64,000 nucleotides of DNA. Source: Pseudoalteromonas sp. DL-6. Its GTDB lineage: Bacteria; Pseudomonadota; Gammaproteobacteria; Enterobacterales; Alteromonadaceae. The notes below the pieces were generated by a model. It did no database searches, was not told the origin of the DNA, and worked only from the letters and a program-made list of their open reading frames with translations. Position 1 is the stretch's first letter. Every line of letters starts with the position of its first letter. Location: NCBI RefSeq assembly GCF_004328665.1, contig NZ_CP019771.1:372001-436000 (forward strand), written 5' to 3'. Shown one piece after another: positions 34,643 through 45,185 of this stretch. Both the position numbers and the translations under genes were made by a program.

Positions 34643-37600
34643 GTGCTTTTGAGTAAGTTTTTCTTTATTGTTCATATATTTTTATTAGTTTGCATGCAGC
34701 AGAGCTTTGCTTCACAAACTTATTCTGAACAATTACAACGTATTACTAGCAACGAACAGCTGTCGCAAAGCTTTATAGTGAAATCAATACAAGATGATAT
34801 CGGTTACGTTTGGATAGCAACTACCCAAGGCCTATATCGTTTTGACGGTTACCGAGCCACCCCTTACGAAAGCGCAACAGGTTTAAAAAACAATTATGTA
34901 ATCAATATCTACAAAGCTAACGACGGCAAAATAATAGTTAGCACACAACTTGCTGGAAGCTATTTAATTGACCCACATACTTTAACTGCTGAGCAAATAT
35001 ATTCAGGACATTTGAATCAAAATGAAGAAAAGTTTTCTCCCATTACTGCAGTCGTTGAGCAGCCTACACACTTTTATTTTTCTATTGATTCCCACGTGTA
35101 CCGTTTTGATAAAAAATCAAAAAAACTAGCACTCGTTGCATCTTTGCCTGATGAAAACATATTTATTCGAGCATTATCACTGCACCAAAATATATTATAT
35201 GTTGGTGCCGATCAGGGGCTATACGCTTATAGCTTTAACAATAACGAGATCCAAAAAATAGTACTCAATGACACCCAAGAAGTTATCAATGATAGTAACA
35301 ATGTAAAATTTTTATCTATAGATGATGAACTTGGATTGTTAGTTGGTACGGTTGAGGGGATGTATCGGATTGCTTTTAATGAAAATAAAAATATAAATCC
35401 CTCGGAATTATCAACATTAATTAATGACTATAATATTTGGGATTATGTAAACACACCCTATGGTGAATTTATTGCTACAGAAAGTGGGCTATTTGAATTT
35501 GATAGAGCAACCTCAAAACTCACCCCTATTTTAAATTTCAAAGATAGTAGCTACAACATAACAGAAAATACGATCAACGATATTATGTTTGATGAATCTG
35601 GTTTGTTATGGCTTGGTTCAAGAACCCATGGTGTATTAACGTGGGCAGCACAAACAAAAAAATTTAAAAGAGTCAGCCTACCGGATAATAATATTGTAAA
35701 TGTTATTTACCAAGACACACAACAATTGCTCTGGATAGGCACTGACGATGGGCTTGTTCGCTACAACTCAAAAACTAAAACGAGTGATTTATTTCTACAA
35801 TCTAAAGATAAAAAAGCAGTTTATGGCTTATCTTCTATCGGAGATATTTTTTCTGCAAATAATAAAGGCGACAACTATCTATGGCTAGCGACTTTTTTTG
35901 GGCTTGAACTTTTCAACAAAGAAACAGGAAAGTTTGAACAAAACAAATTTATCACTGAGCATAAGCTAAATACTGACTATATATTTGGTATTGCTCAAGT
36001 CGCTCCTGATACCTTTGCTTACATCAATAATGATAATTTTTATATTTTTAACGCGAATACCGGCGAAAACAGAATTATCAAAGGATTAAAAGAGCAAGTT
36101 TCACCATTGCATGCTTACGCATTTCATGCTCCCTCAGAAGCTTATCCTGGTGAACTACTGTTAAGTACGTCTGACACGTTTTATCGTTTCAACGAAGAAA
36201 CAGGCACGTTAATTACTATTTTTAAATCTAAAACGGCAAAAAACAACCTTTATCATACGGTAGAAAACTATTACTTAGACACTAAACGTGAACTGCTTTG
36301 GTTAGCAACCACACAAGAGGGTTTAATTGCCGTAGATTCAAAAACATATCAAATAGTGCATACCTTTAATGCAAACAACTCTCTCAATACTAATGCCATT
36401 TATAAACTTATTGCCGATGACAATGACTTTTTATGGATTAGTTCTGACAACGGGTTATATCAACTTAATTTAAATACGTTAAACATAACCACTTATACAA
36501 TTAAAGATGGCTTAAGCAACAACCACTTTACTGCACTTGCAGCAATTAAATTACAAAATAATGAACTCGTATTTGGTAATCGCAGTGGATTGCTGCAGTT
36601 TGACCCTAATAAATTTAATAGTGAGCAACAAAACACTGATAGCAAATTGGCGTTCACCGATATTAGCTTGTTTTCAAAGGCGCTCAATTACTCACCTGAA
36701 AAATATCGTAATGCGCCGTTAATACTAAAACACGATGACATGGGGTTAACGGTTCGGTTTTCTAATTTTGATTATAAAAATATAAGTAAAACTTATTACA
36801 AAGTAGAATTGAGTGGTCCCTCATCTTTAAGTTATGACGATTTAAAATCTAATCAGGTGTTTTTTACTAAATTACAACCCGGTGACTATAAACTATCAGT
36901 GTCTACTCAGCAGCGAAATGGAGTCATTACCAGTGACCCTGTAGTGCTTAAGTTTAGTGTTGCCTATGCACCTTGGCAGTCTCCTATTGCTTACACATGC
37001 TACTTCCTTGCGGTGTTCATAATTCTGTTTTTATTTTTTTGGCAATACCGAAGCCGTAAAATAGCGATTGAACGCGCTCATCGAGCAGCCATTCATTCTA
37101 AAACTCAAACAGAGCTTGCACTAAAAAGTAATAAGAGTGGCGTTTGGAACTATAGCTTTGCAGACAACTCTGTTAATACAGCCAGAGGCGTAGAATTAGG
37201 CTATGAAAACATACCTGAGCGTATTAATATACATAGCTTCTTTAATATTATGCACCCTGATGAGCGTCGTAGAATAGAAAATAAATGGGATGCATTTATA
37301 AAACAAACTCATCCACAAGACTGGCAAGCGACATATCGATTACGTCACAAAGATGGTCATTGGTTGTGGTTTCATGACCTAGGGCAAATTATTTATAATG
37401 AAGACAGTAAAAAGCCTGAGTATGTGTCTGGTATTTTTACTAATATTACCGAGCAGTTAGCAAATGAACAGCAAGCAAAAATACTCGGCGAAGCATTTAG
37501 CCAAATAAATGATTTTTTACTTATCCTAGACGAAAACCTAGTACCTTTCTCAGCAAATAGTAGCTTTATGGATGTATTTTCTGATGATGGTGAAGGGGGT

Positions 37601-39148
37601 ATTGTTACCTCAGAGTTATTTATAAAAGCCATTGGGCAAACTAAATGCAAAGAATTTGCAGCCACATTAAAAGCACTGCAACCAAAAGAAAATTGGCGAA
37701 CTAATGCCTATGTAAATACCACAAAAGCAAAGCAACACCCTATTCATTTAAGCGCCACAGCTGTCGCTAATGAAAAAGGTAAAGTTGGGTATTATGTTGT
37801 TGTTATTACAGACTTAACCGAACAGAAGCGCGCTGAAAATGAGCTGCGTTATCTGGCTAACTATGATGCGTTAACCGGGTTACCAAATCGTAGTTTAATG
37901 AATCAAAAGATTGAAAATGCTATAACAAAGGCCGCCAAAAACGACTTGCAATGTGCGGTGATATTTATAGATTTAGATAAATTCAAACCCGTGAATGATT
38001 CATTTGGCCACGCTGTGGGCGACAAATTACTGTGTAACATTACCGAAAGAGTTGCCTCATACTTAGGTGACCATGCGACCTTCGGGCGACAAAGTGGTGA
38101 TGAGTTTTTAGTATTAATCGAAAATATTACCTCTATGTCCTCGCTACAACATACGCTAAATGAAATGAGCAGTGAGCTCGCAAGTAAAGTTATTATTGAT
38201 GACTTTTCTATCAATATTTCTGCCAGTATTGGTATTGCCTTGTATCCTCATGATGCAAGCTCAACCGATGCTTTGATCCGTAATGCAGATATTGCCATGA
38301 TGCATGCAAAACAAGCAGGTCGAAATGGATTTCAGTTTTTTAATGAGAAAATGAATGAGCAAATAAAGCAAAAGCTTATTCTTGAAAACGACTTAAAAGA
38401 CGCCGCAAAAGATAATCAGTTCTTTAACCATTACCAGCCAGTGGTTAACACAAAAGATAAAACAATAAGCGGTGTTGAGTTATTAATGCGCTGGGAAAAT
38501 CAAGGAAAATTAATCTCTCCGGCTTTATTTATACCGGTGGCAGAAGAAACAGGCCTAATTGATATGCTCACTGAACAAGCATTGCAACGTGCGATCACAG
38601 AGCTTGCGCCTATTCTTAGCGTTAACCCGCAGTTTTATGTGTCGTTGAACGTATCACCAAAACATATTCTGAAAGCTAACATAACCCAGCGACTGAGCGC
38701 TATACTTGAAAAAGCCAACATTAAACCACAGCAAATACGCCTAGAAATCACAGAAAACACGCTGCTAGAAGATAAGTACAAAGCAGCTAAACAACTCAAA
38801 AGCCTTCAGGCAGCTGGGTTTAAGCTATTTCTTGATGATTTTGGTACCGGCTATTCATCACTCACTTATTTGAGTCAATTTCCAATTAACGTAATAAAAA
38901 TTGATCAAAGCTTTGTAAATAGTATTGGCATAGATAAAGGCGACGAGTCGATTATTAAGACTATTTACTCGCTTGCTGAAAACTTAGAGTTATATTGTAT
39001 CGCAGAAGGGGTAGAGACACGGGAGCAACTCGACTTTTTAACGAATATAGGTTGTCATAAGCTTCAAGGTTACTATTTCGCCCGCCCTATGAGTGCCAAC
39101 GATTTAATGAACCCTGAATGCTTTGAGATGATTATTGATTTGATATAA
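34643..39148 (+). CDS. Two-component-type propeller sensor with PAS, GGDEF and EAL domains
   Basis: A 1501-residue protein. Signal peptide (1-24), a periplasmic two-part beta-propeller of about 730 residues built from repeats such as YVWIATTQGLYRFDGY, a Y_Y_Y domain, one membrane helix (about 783-802), two PAS domains, a GGDEF domain whose motif is SGDEF, and an EAL domain with ELL and conserved DDFGTGYSSL, NVSPKHI and EGVET. It senses a periplasmic signal (such propellers often bind glycans) and adjusts cyclic-di-GMP. The SGDEF form may still be active, but the EAL side looks more complete. The start is GTG at 34643; a TTG at 34649 is possible. Confidence 0.9.
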   Translation: MLLSKFFFIVHIFLLVCMQQSFASQTYSEQLQRITSNEQLSQSFIVKSIQDDIGYVWIATTQGLYRFDGYRATPYESATGLKNNYVINIYKANDGKIIVSTQLAGSYLIDPHTLTAEQIYSGHLNQNEEKFSPITAVVEQPTHFYFSIDSHVYRFDKKSKKLALVASLPDENIFIRALSLHQNILYVGADQGLYAYSFNNNEIQKIVLNDTQEVINDSNNVKFLSIDDELGLLVGTVEGMYRIAFNENKNINPSELSTLINDYNIWDYVNTPYGEFIATESGLFEFDRATSKLTPILNFKDSSYNITENTINDIMFDESGLLWLGSRTHGVLTWAAQTKKFKRVSLPDNNIVNVIYQDTQQLLWIGTDDGLVRYNSKTKTSDLFLQSKDKKAVYGLSSIGDIFSANNKGDNYLWLATFFGLELFNKETGKFEQNKFITEHKLNTDYIFGIAQVAPDTFAYINNDNFYIFNANTGENRIIKGLKEQVSPLHAYAFHAPSEAYPGELLLSTSDTFYRFNEETGTLITIFKSKTAKNNLYHTVENYYLDTKRELLWLATTQEGLIAVDSKTYQIVHTFNANNSLNTNAIYKLIADDNDFLWISSDNGLYQLNLNTLNITTYTIKDGLSNNHFTALAAIKLQNNELVFGNRSGLLQFDPNKFNSEQQNTDSKLAFTDISLFSKALNYSPEKYRNAPLILKHDDMGLTVRFSNFDYKNISKTYYKVELSGPSSLSYDDLKSNQVFFTKLQPGDYKLSVSTQQRNGVITSDPVVLKFSVAYAPWQSPIAYTCYFLAVFIILFLFFWQYRSRKIAIERAHRAAIHSKTQTELALKSNKSGVWNYSFADNSVNTARGVELGYENIPERINIHSFFNIMHPDERRRIENKWDAFIKQTHPQDWQATYRLRHKDGHWLWFHDLGQIIYNEDSKKPEYVSGIFTNITEQLANEQQAKILGEAFSQINDFLLILDENLVPFSANSSFMDVFSDDGEGGIVTSELFIKAIGQTKCKEFAATLKALQPKENWRTNAYVNTTKAKQHPIHLSATAVANEKGKVGYYVVVITDLTEQKRAENELRYLANYDALTGLPNRSLMNQKIENAITKAAKNDLQCAVIFIDLDKFKPVNDSFGHAVGDKLLCNITERVASYLGDHATFGRQSGDEFLVLIENITSMSSLQHTLNEMSSELASKVIIDDFSINISASIGIALYPHDASSTDALIRNADIAMMHAKQAGRNGFQFFNEKMNEQIKQKLILENDLKDAAKDNQFFNHYQPVVNTKDKTISGVELLMRWENQGKLISPALFIPVAEETGLIDMLTEQALQRAITELAPILSVNPQFYVSLNVSPKHILKANITQRLSAILEKANIKPQQIRLEITENTLLEDKYKAAKQLKSLQAAGFKLFLDDFGTGYSSLTYLSQFPINVIKIDQSFVNSIGIDKGDESIIKTIYSLAENLELYCIAEGVETREQLDFLTNIGCHKLQGYYFARPMSANDLMNPECFEMIIDLI

Positions 39149-39167
39149 AAACGCAGTAATGAAAGTG

Positions 39168-39206
39168 AGTTGTTGACCTGATTACTAAATTTATAGGTTA
39201 ACAACT
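39168..39206. terminator. Hairpin between convergent sensor and CDF genes
   Basis: Arms AGTTGTTGACCT (39168-39179) and AGGTTAACAACT (39195-39206) match at 11 of 12 positions around a 15-base loop. The second arm overlaps the stop codon of the CDF gene. No T-run is present. Confidence 0.5.
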
Positions 39207-40099
39207 TAATGTATATGCTTGCATTCATAACTTTCAATTTGCAGTACACTGTTGCGAACATTAAATTTATCTGCAAGTAGTTTAATTACTTTTAAACGAC
39301 ACTCTTCATCATGCTTTTCTATAGTGCAATGTTGCTTCAACACCACGTGAGCACCCACTATCACTTTTTTATTTTTACGAACAACGGTAACATTGTGTAC
39401 ATTGGCAACGTGCTCCATGCTGGTTATTTCTGTTTCGATATCTTGAACTTCAGGCAGTTTTGCTTTATTAAAGCGTAGCCCTTTAATACAACTAATAATG
39501 ACCTTAATACCGGTAAACAAGACAAAAGATGCAATTAACATACTCGATAAAATATCAATCACATTCCAACCTGTTATGTAAATTAGTACACCGGCTACAA
39601 AAGTAGAAACAGTCGAAATTAAGTCAAAAAACGAATGTAAAAAAACCGCATACACGTTAATGCTGGCCTTACGCCCCTTATAAAGTACCCATGCTGCTGC
39701 ACCATGAAATAAAAAACCAATCGCAGCAATCACCGACATTAAATAGCTATTTATAACCAGCTCATGCCCACCTTTGTGATGCATAAAGCGCTCAGCTCCC
39801 TCAAATAAAATAAGTAAACTAATGGCGAGATATAAAATCCCGTTGATCAGACCACCGATTAATTCAGCTTTTTGATGGCCGTCGTTGTAAGTTTTAGCCA
39901 GATGAATAGCAAAGCTAGAAGCAATAAGTGCTATAAATAATGAACTGTTATGAACAAATAAATGGCCTGCATCAGCAAGTACTGCAAGTGAGTTTGCGTA
40001 ATAAGCACCTATAAGCTGAATCACCATAAACGAACAGGTAATTGCAAGTGCAATTAACAAACGGCGACGAGAGGCGTGATGTGTGGTTATTTCTGTCAT
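39206..40099 (-). CDS. Cation diffusion facilitator with altered metal site
   Basis: A 297-residue six-helix CDF protein with a histidine-rich C-terminus (ESYECKHIH). Its second transmembrane motif is intact (HSFFDLIST, HxxxD), but the first reads ADAGHLFVHN, HxxxH where most zinc CDFs have HxxxD. The metal choice may differ from the ZitB-like protein at 17826. The C-terminal cytoplasmic domain (MEHVANVHNVTVV) is typical of the family. It is a single-gene unit. Confidence 0.88.
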   Translation of the reverse strand: MTEITTHHASRRRLLIALAITCSFMVIQLIGAYYANSLAVLADAGHLFVHNSSLFIALIASSFAIHLAKTYNDGHQKAELIGGLINGILYLAISLLILFEGAERFMHHKGGHELVINSYLMSVIAAIGFLFHGAAAWVLYKGRKASINVYAVFLHSFFDLISTVSTFVAGVLIYITGWNVIDILSSMLIASFVLFTGIKVIISCIKGLRFNKAKLPEVQDIETEITSMEHVANVHNVTVVRKNKKVIVGAHVVLKQHCTIEKHDEECRLKVIKLLADKFNVRNSVLQIESYECKHIH

Positions 40100-40317
40100 G
40101 AAATATAAAAGGCCTTTACTGGAAACAAAGTAAGCTCATGAAAAAAAGCAAATTAGAAAGTACGTAATGATATACAGTCACAATTGTAATACGAAGACCA
40201 ATTAAACGCACTAAAAACTTAGTAAAATGCAAAGAACTGTACTAAATATAAATAGACATATACTATTAATAATTAAAAGATTTGGCAGATCCTGCCGGTA
40301 TAAGTGCGGAGAAATCA

Positions 40318-41742
40318 GTGAGTCATGACTCAGACAAAACAATTTGGCAGGTTTTTAATCTTATTAATTTAGCAGTGATTGTTTACGATAATAAAAATCA
40401 ACACTACACGTTAAATCAGCATGCTAAAACGTTACTTAGCATAGAGGGTGAGAGCGCTGTTAAAAAAGATGTTTTTAGCAATCTTGTGCTGCGCGACTTT
40501 AGTAATGATGAAGTTGTGAGTGTTGGACAATTATTTTCTTCTGATATAACAACCGTTTTATTAGGTTCTGAGCCCACTTCACAACTGTTAAATATTAACC
40601 ATGCTGTGGTTGATGACTCTGTAACTATGATCACTCTAGAGCAAGATCATACATTTACGGAGCAATATAACTTTGATCATATTATCTCTAAAATCTCTAC
40701 CAAACTTATTGATATACAAAATGACAATATAGATCAGCAAATTAACTTTGCCCTCAAAGCCATCGGCACCGTATTAAAGGCTGACCGCAGTTATTTATTT
40801 GAATTTAACACCGACAACGAAACCATCACCAACACTCACGAATGGGTTAACACGGGTATCATTGCCTGCAAAGATAGGCTGCAAAATGTACCAAAAGTTG
40901 AACTACCCTATTTTTTTGAAGTAATGAATCAGAGCCATCTATTTCAAGTCAATGATATTGAGCAATTACCCACTAAAGCCGGCGCTGAAAAAGCGGAGTT
41001 TAAAGAACAAAGTATTCAATCGGTTTTGTGCATAGGCCTGCGTTTTGATGATGAGCTGGTCGGCTTCATTGGTTGTGATTGTGTTAAAACTAAACGTAAT
41101 TGGAGTAAAATAGATTTAATTAGAATTAAGCTTGTAGGCGAAATCATCAATAATGCACTTAAAAATATTAACTATAAAAAAAAGTTGCAGTTAACCCAAC
41201 AGCAATTAGTGAGCGCCAATATTAAGCTCAATAAATTAGCGAATACCGATGCACTAACTAATATTGCTAATCGCCGTTTTTTTGATACTACACTAAAAAG
41301 TGAAATTAAACGTTGCGCCAGGCACCATCAGCCAATTAGTTTGATTATGTGTGATATCGATTTTTTTAAACGTTACAACGATAATTATGGCCACCAAAAA
41401 GGTGATGACGCATTAAAACAAGTGGCGCGTGCTTTAAAAAACGTATGTAAGCGCGAAGGTGATATCGCTGCTCGGTACGGGGGCGAAGAATTTACAATTA
41501 TTTTGCCCGCTTCTAACAAAGAGCAATGCCATGAGTTTGCTTTGCTGATACAGCAAAAAATTAACGCGTTAAATATTCTCCATGAATTTTCTTCGGCTGC
41601 TCCTCATATCACATTGAGCTTTGGCTGCTATACCAGTTATCCAAAGGCTGACACCAACACGCAAACCATTATAAAGAGCGCTGACATAGCATTATATAAC
41701 GCAAAAAAAGCCGGCAGAAATCAAATATGCACCTTTGAATAA
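40318..41742 (+). CDS. Diguanylate cyclase with PAS-like and GAF domains
   Basis: A protein of about 474 residues. A PAS-like segment (20-120), a GAF domain (130-285) and a GGDEF domain carrying an active GGEEF (ARYGGEEF). The product-inhibition I-site RxxD (REGD) lies five residues before it, so activity and feedback control are expected. The start is taken as the GTG at 40318, six bases after GGAG, rather than a TTG 36 bp upstream. It makes cyclic-di-GMP in the cytoplasm; the GAF ligand is unknown. Confidence 0.9.
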   Translation: MSHDSDKTIWQVFNLINLAVIVYDNKNQHYTLNQHAKTLLSIEGESAVKKDVFSNLVLRDFSNDEVVSVGQLFSSDITTVLLGSEPTSQLLNINHAVVDDSVTMITLEQDHTFTEQYNFDHIISKISTKLIDIQNDNIDQQINFALKAIGTVLKADRSYLFEFNTDNETITNTHEWVNTGIIACKDRLQNVPKVELPYFFEVMNQSHLFQVNDIEQLPTKAGAEKAEFKEQSIQSVLCIGLRFDDELVGFIGCDCVKTKRNWSKIDLIRIKLVGEIINNALKNINYKKKLQLTQQQLVSANIKLNKLANTDALTNIANRRFFDTTLKSEIKRCARHHQPISLIMCDIDFFKRYNDNYGHQKGDDALKQVARALKNVCKREGDIAARYGGEEFTIILPASNKEQCHEFALLIQQKINALNILHEFSSAAPHITLSFGCYTSYPKADTNTQTIIKSADIALYNAKKAGRNQICTFE

Positions 41743-41869
41743 TCTATTCTGAATAGCCTAACTTCTGTTTTTATAGTACAAATTAAAAACTAATGATAAT
41801 CTGTAGCTTGTTGAAATTATAAACACCATGCAGTTTTTGGACTGAATGTAATTAACAAGGAAATACCCT

Positions 41870-42823
41870 ATGGATCCCATCGCAGAAATTATAAATATTG
41901 TTTTTACTGTTGAAGCGTTTTTACTGATTTTTGTTTTAGTGCTACTAAAAAGTAGTGTTAAATTTGTACCACAAAACCGCGCATGGTTAATTGAGCGTTT
42001 TGGTAAATACCAATCAACTAAAGAAGCAGGCTTAAATTTCATTGTACCTTTTATTGATCGCATTGCTGCTGATCGCAGCTTAAAAGAACAAGCTCAAGAT
42101 GTGCCCTCGCAATCGGCAATTACCAAAGACAATATTTCGCTATCTGTTGACGGTGTATTGTACTTTCGTGTACTTGACCCATACAAAGCCACTTACGGAG
42201 TCGACGATTATGTATTTGCAGTAACGCAGCTATCACAAACTACGATGCGTTCTGAACTAGGTAAAATGGAGCTTGATAAAACATTTGAAGAACGTGATGT
42301 TCTCAATACTAATATCGTAACCTCTATTAACCAAGCGGCTGAGCCTTGGGGTATTCAGGTTTTACGTTACGAAATAAAAGATATTGTGCCACCACAATCT
42401 GTGATGGAAGCGATGGAAGCGCAAATGAAAGCCGAACGTGTTAAACGTGCGCAAATTTTAGAATCTGAGGGTGATCGTCAAGCAAACATCAATGTTGCCG
42501 AGGGTAAAAAACAGGCTCAAGTTCTAGGTGCTGAAGGTGAAAAAGCTGAACAAATCTTGCGCGCCGAGGGTGAAGCTAAAGCTATTATTGCCGTTGCAGA
42601 AGCGCAAGCCGATGCACTACGTAAAGTGGGTGAAGCTGCTGATACTGAGCAAGGCCAAAAAGCGATTCAACTCGATTTAGCAACCAAAGCCATTGCCGCT
42701 AAAGAAGCTATCGCGAAAGAGTCATCTGTTGTTTTATTGCCCGATAGCGCCACTGATGCAAGCTCATTAGTTGCACAAGGCATGTCGATTATTAACTCTC
42801 TAAATCAAAAGCAAAAACTTTAA
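41870..42823 (+). CDS. SPFH/stomatin-like protein (QmcA type)
   Basis: A 317-residue band-7 protein. One N-terminal membrane helix (VFTVEAFLLIFVLVLLK), an SPFH domain (LIERFGKYQSTKEAGLNFIVP in part, then APEEPWG-like QVLRYEIKDIVPP) and a long alanine/glutamate coiled coil (LESEGDRQANINVAEG). It forms membrane microdomain scaffolds. The NfeD gene lies 17 bp downstream; QmcA-YbbK pairs of this kind are conserved across bacteria. Confidence 0.92.
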   Translation: MDPIAEIINIVFTVEAFLLIFVLVLLKSSVKFVPQNRAWLIERFGKYQSTKEAGLNFIVPFIDRIAADRSLKEQAQDVPSQSAITKDNISLSVDGVLYFRVLDPYKATYGVDDYVFAVTQLSQTTMRSELGKMELDKTFEERDVLNTNIVTSINQAAEPWGIQVLRYEIKDIVPPQSVMEAMEAQMKAERVKRAQILESEGDRQANINVAEGKKQAQVLGAEGEKAEQILRAEGEAKAIIAVAEAQADALRKVGEAADTEQGQKAIQLDLATKAIAAKEAIAKESSVVLLPDSATDASSLVAQGMSIINSLNQKQKL

Positions 42824-42840
42824 TCTGTTGAGGATAAATA

Positions 42841-43293
42841 ATGACGCTTATTACTAACAACTTACCTGAAACACTGATGATTTTAGGCGTGCTTGCGCTC
42901 ATTATCGAAGTGGCTGTGTTAGGTATGTCTACCTTTATATTATTATTTTTAGGTATGTCTTTGTTTGCCAGCGGTTTAATGATGAACTTTAACTTGTTAG
43001 ATGACTCTTTAACTACCGCATTGTGGAGTAACACGCTTATTACAGCTGGGTTTGCGCTATTTTTATGGAAACCACTAAAGCGCATGCAAAACCAGGTCGA
43101 TAACAAAGGTGTACAAAGCGATTTCGCTGAGCTTGATTTTGTTTTAGCTGACGATGTTGATGAAAGCGGACTTACAATGCACCTTTATTCAGGAATTAGT
43201 TGGAAGTTAAAAAGTAAGCAACCACTCCCTGCTGGTACACATGTTAAGGTCGTAAAAAAAGAAGTGGGCACTATGTGGGTTGAAGCCATTTAG
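42841..43293 (+). CDS. NfeD-family membrane protein
   Basis: A 150-residue protein with three or four membrane helices in the first 85 residues and a C-terminal OB-fold domain (about 100-150; GISWKLKSKQPLPAGTHVKV, ending in VGTMWVEAI). It is the short NfeD form without a protease domain. It partners the stomatin-like protein of the preceding gene and may assist its assembly in the membrane. Confidence 0.9.
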   Translation: MTLITNNLPETLMILGVLALIIEVAVLGMSTFILLFLGMSLFASGLMMNFNLLDDSLTTALWSNTLITAGFALFLWKPLKRMQNQVDNKGVQSDFAELDFVLADDVDESGLTMHLYSGISWKLKSKQPLPAGTHVKVVKKEVGTMWVEAI

Positions 43294-43317
43294 CTAACTG
43301 GCACCACATTAAATTAT

Positions 43318-43350
43318 AAGGGCAGTAATATCACTATTACTGCCCTTTTT
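43318..43350 (+). terminator. Terminator after the stomatin-NfeD operon
   Basis: A perfect 13-bp stem (AAGGGCAGTAATA / TATTACTGCCCTT) with a 4-base loop and five T residues, 25 bp after the stop codon. Confidence 0.93.
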
Positions 43351-43410
43351 AATATCAATTCTGGTTTAGTGCTTTAACAACATTAATATTATAATGTATT
43401 ACTCATAAAT

Positions 43411-44001
43411 TTAATCACTTAGCTCTGCAGCAGAAGGAACAACCACTGCATATAAATCATTGATAGTTGCAAGCGCACTTGAATGTAAATTTAACGCTGA
43501 GACTTCACTCACTGATGTTTGTAATGCCCGAGTTGCACAAGCATCTGCGACCACAGTTGCATGATTCCCTTTTAAAAAAGCACCTTGGGCGGTAAATGTC
43601 ACGCACATATGGCTCATAAAACCAATGATAATGACATTATTATTACCAATTGCATCCACTTGTTTACCTAAGTCAGTGCCTACAAAGCTATCAGGCGCTT
43701 TTTTAACAATAATGCTCTCACCATCAATCGGCGCCACACTAGGGTGTATTTGGCCTATTTCGGCGTTTACATCATAAGGCGAACCTTGGCCACCATCGTG
43801 GACCACATGAATAATATTAGTCCCCGCCGCACGCGCATCTGCAAGTAAACTCTTGGCATTATTAAGGGCATCTTGCCAGCCTTCTAACTCCATTACGCCT
43901 TGCGTATATGTGTTTTGATAATCAACGAGTATAAGCGTTGCGTTAGAAAGTGATGCAGGTATATCGCTAAGGCCATTTAATTCACGCAGTGTTGTTGTCA
44001 T
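43411..44001 (-). CDS. Isochorismatase-family cysteine hydrolase
   Basis: A 196-residue enzyme with a complete isochorismatase-type triad: Asp in LILVDYQNTY, Lys in IIVKKAPDSF and Cys in GFMSHMCVTFT. It is clearly different from the paralogue at 33935. A GlxA-type regulator gene lies divergently next to it, so it is probably under the control of that protein. The substrate cannot be told. Confidence 0.86.
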   Translation of the reverse strand: MTTTLRELNGLSDIPASLSNATLILVDYQNTYTQGVMELEGWQDALNNAKSLLADARAAGTNIIHVVHDGGQGSPYDVNAEIGQIHPSVAPIDGESIIVKKAPDSFVGTDLGKQVDAIGNNNVIIIGFMSHMCVTFTAQGAFLKGNHATVVADACATRALQTSVSEVSALNLHSSALATINDLYAVVVPSAAELSD

Positions 44002-44144
44002 ATTTTTACCCTTTAATAATCAATAAAAAACAAATAACGCAGCACGACTGCCTAGTTGCCACGTTTGTATACAACCAGAATATACTTTATAGTTTGCCAC
44101 CAATAGTGTCTCTCAGGACTACATTCGATGATATTAGGCCAAGT

Positions 44145-45119
44145 ATGAACATTAAACCTGCGCACAACGTTGCCATTATTGCTTATAACAATATCAGCTT
44201 ATTTCACTTATCAATTCCGTGTAGTATTTTTGGAGAAGATTTAGACCGTACAGACGCACGTCCTTATAATGTTGAAGTTTGTACTGAACACGTTGGCCTA
44301 GTTGACACGCTTTCTGGTTTGCCTATAACTATTAACAAAGACTTATCTATAATCGCTGATGCAGATACAGTGATTGTTCCTGCTTGGTGCGATCCTGATA
44401 CTGTAGTGCCTGCAGCATTACTAAATGCAATTAATAACGCACATGCACGTGGAGCACGAATTGTTGGCCTTTGTTTAGGTGCTTTTGTATTAGCAGAGGC
44501 GGGAATATTAGAGGGTAAAACGGCATCCACCCATTGGGTATGGGCTGACGAATTTGCAAAAAAATACCCCAATGTCAATTTTGATAACGATGTACTATAC
44601 ATCAATGTCGATAATGTATTTACCTCGGCGGGATCAGCTGCGGCAATTGACTGCTGCCTTCATATATTACGCCTTGATCACGGTGCTGATATTGCTAACC
44701 GGGTAGCTAGAAGAATGGTCGTTGCACCACATCGTAGTGGCGGACAAGTTCAATACATTGAAAAACCCCTACCCCGAAATATCGATAGCAACCGCTTGGA
44801 GCCCGCCATTAGCTGGGCAATAAATAATGTAACCCAGCCTCTTAATATTGACTTATTGGCAAATAAAGCCAGTATGAGCCGACGCAATTTCTCTCGTTTA
44901 TTCAAAAAAACCATGGGGCTAACATTTACACAGTGGCTACTTGAGCAGCGACTTGCCATAGCACAGCAACAGTTAGAAACAACCTCACACACTATTGATA
45001 GAGTAGCAACGGATTCAGGCTTTTCATCAAGCGTGAGTTTTCGCCAGCATTTTTTAGCCACTTTTTCTATTTCGCCAACCGCCTACAGAAAACAATTTAA
45101 AAGTAGTGAATCAAAGTAA
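44145..45119 (+). CDS. GlxA-type AraC-family regulator with DJ-1/PfpI domain
   Basis: A 324-residue protein. An N-terminal DJ-1/PfpI-like domain (10-180; the GLCLGAFVLAEAG nucleophile elbow with Cys is present) precedes a C-terminal AraC helix-turn-helix pair (about 225-320; MSRRNFSRLFKKTMG and DSGFSSSVSFRQHF). Its start is the ATG at 44145 with AGG six bases before it, as the longer upstream extension resembles no homologue. The cysteine hydrolase gene lies divergently next to it and may be a target. The inducer is unknown. Confidence 0.88.
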   Translation: MNIKPAHNVAIIAYNNISLFHLSIPCSIFGEDLDRTDARPYNVEVCTEHVGLVDTLSGLPITINKDLSIIADADTVIVPAWCDPDTVVPAALLNAINNAHARGARIVGLCLGAFVLAEAGILEGKTASTHWVWADEFAKKYPNVNFDNDVLYINVDNVFTSAGSAAAIDCCLHILRLDHGADIANRVARRMVVAPHRSGGQVQYIEKPLPRNIDSNRLEPAISWAINNVTQPLNIDLLANKASMSRRNFSRLFKKTMGLTFTQWLLEQRLAIAQQQLETTSHTIDRVATDSGFSSSVSFRQHFLATFSISPTAYRKQFKSSESK

Positions 45120-45185
45120 AAAGATGCTCGCACAGTTCAAGTACACTTGTTAGCATGAGTGTATTGTCAAAGGATGGAAGTTAAC

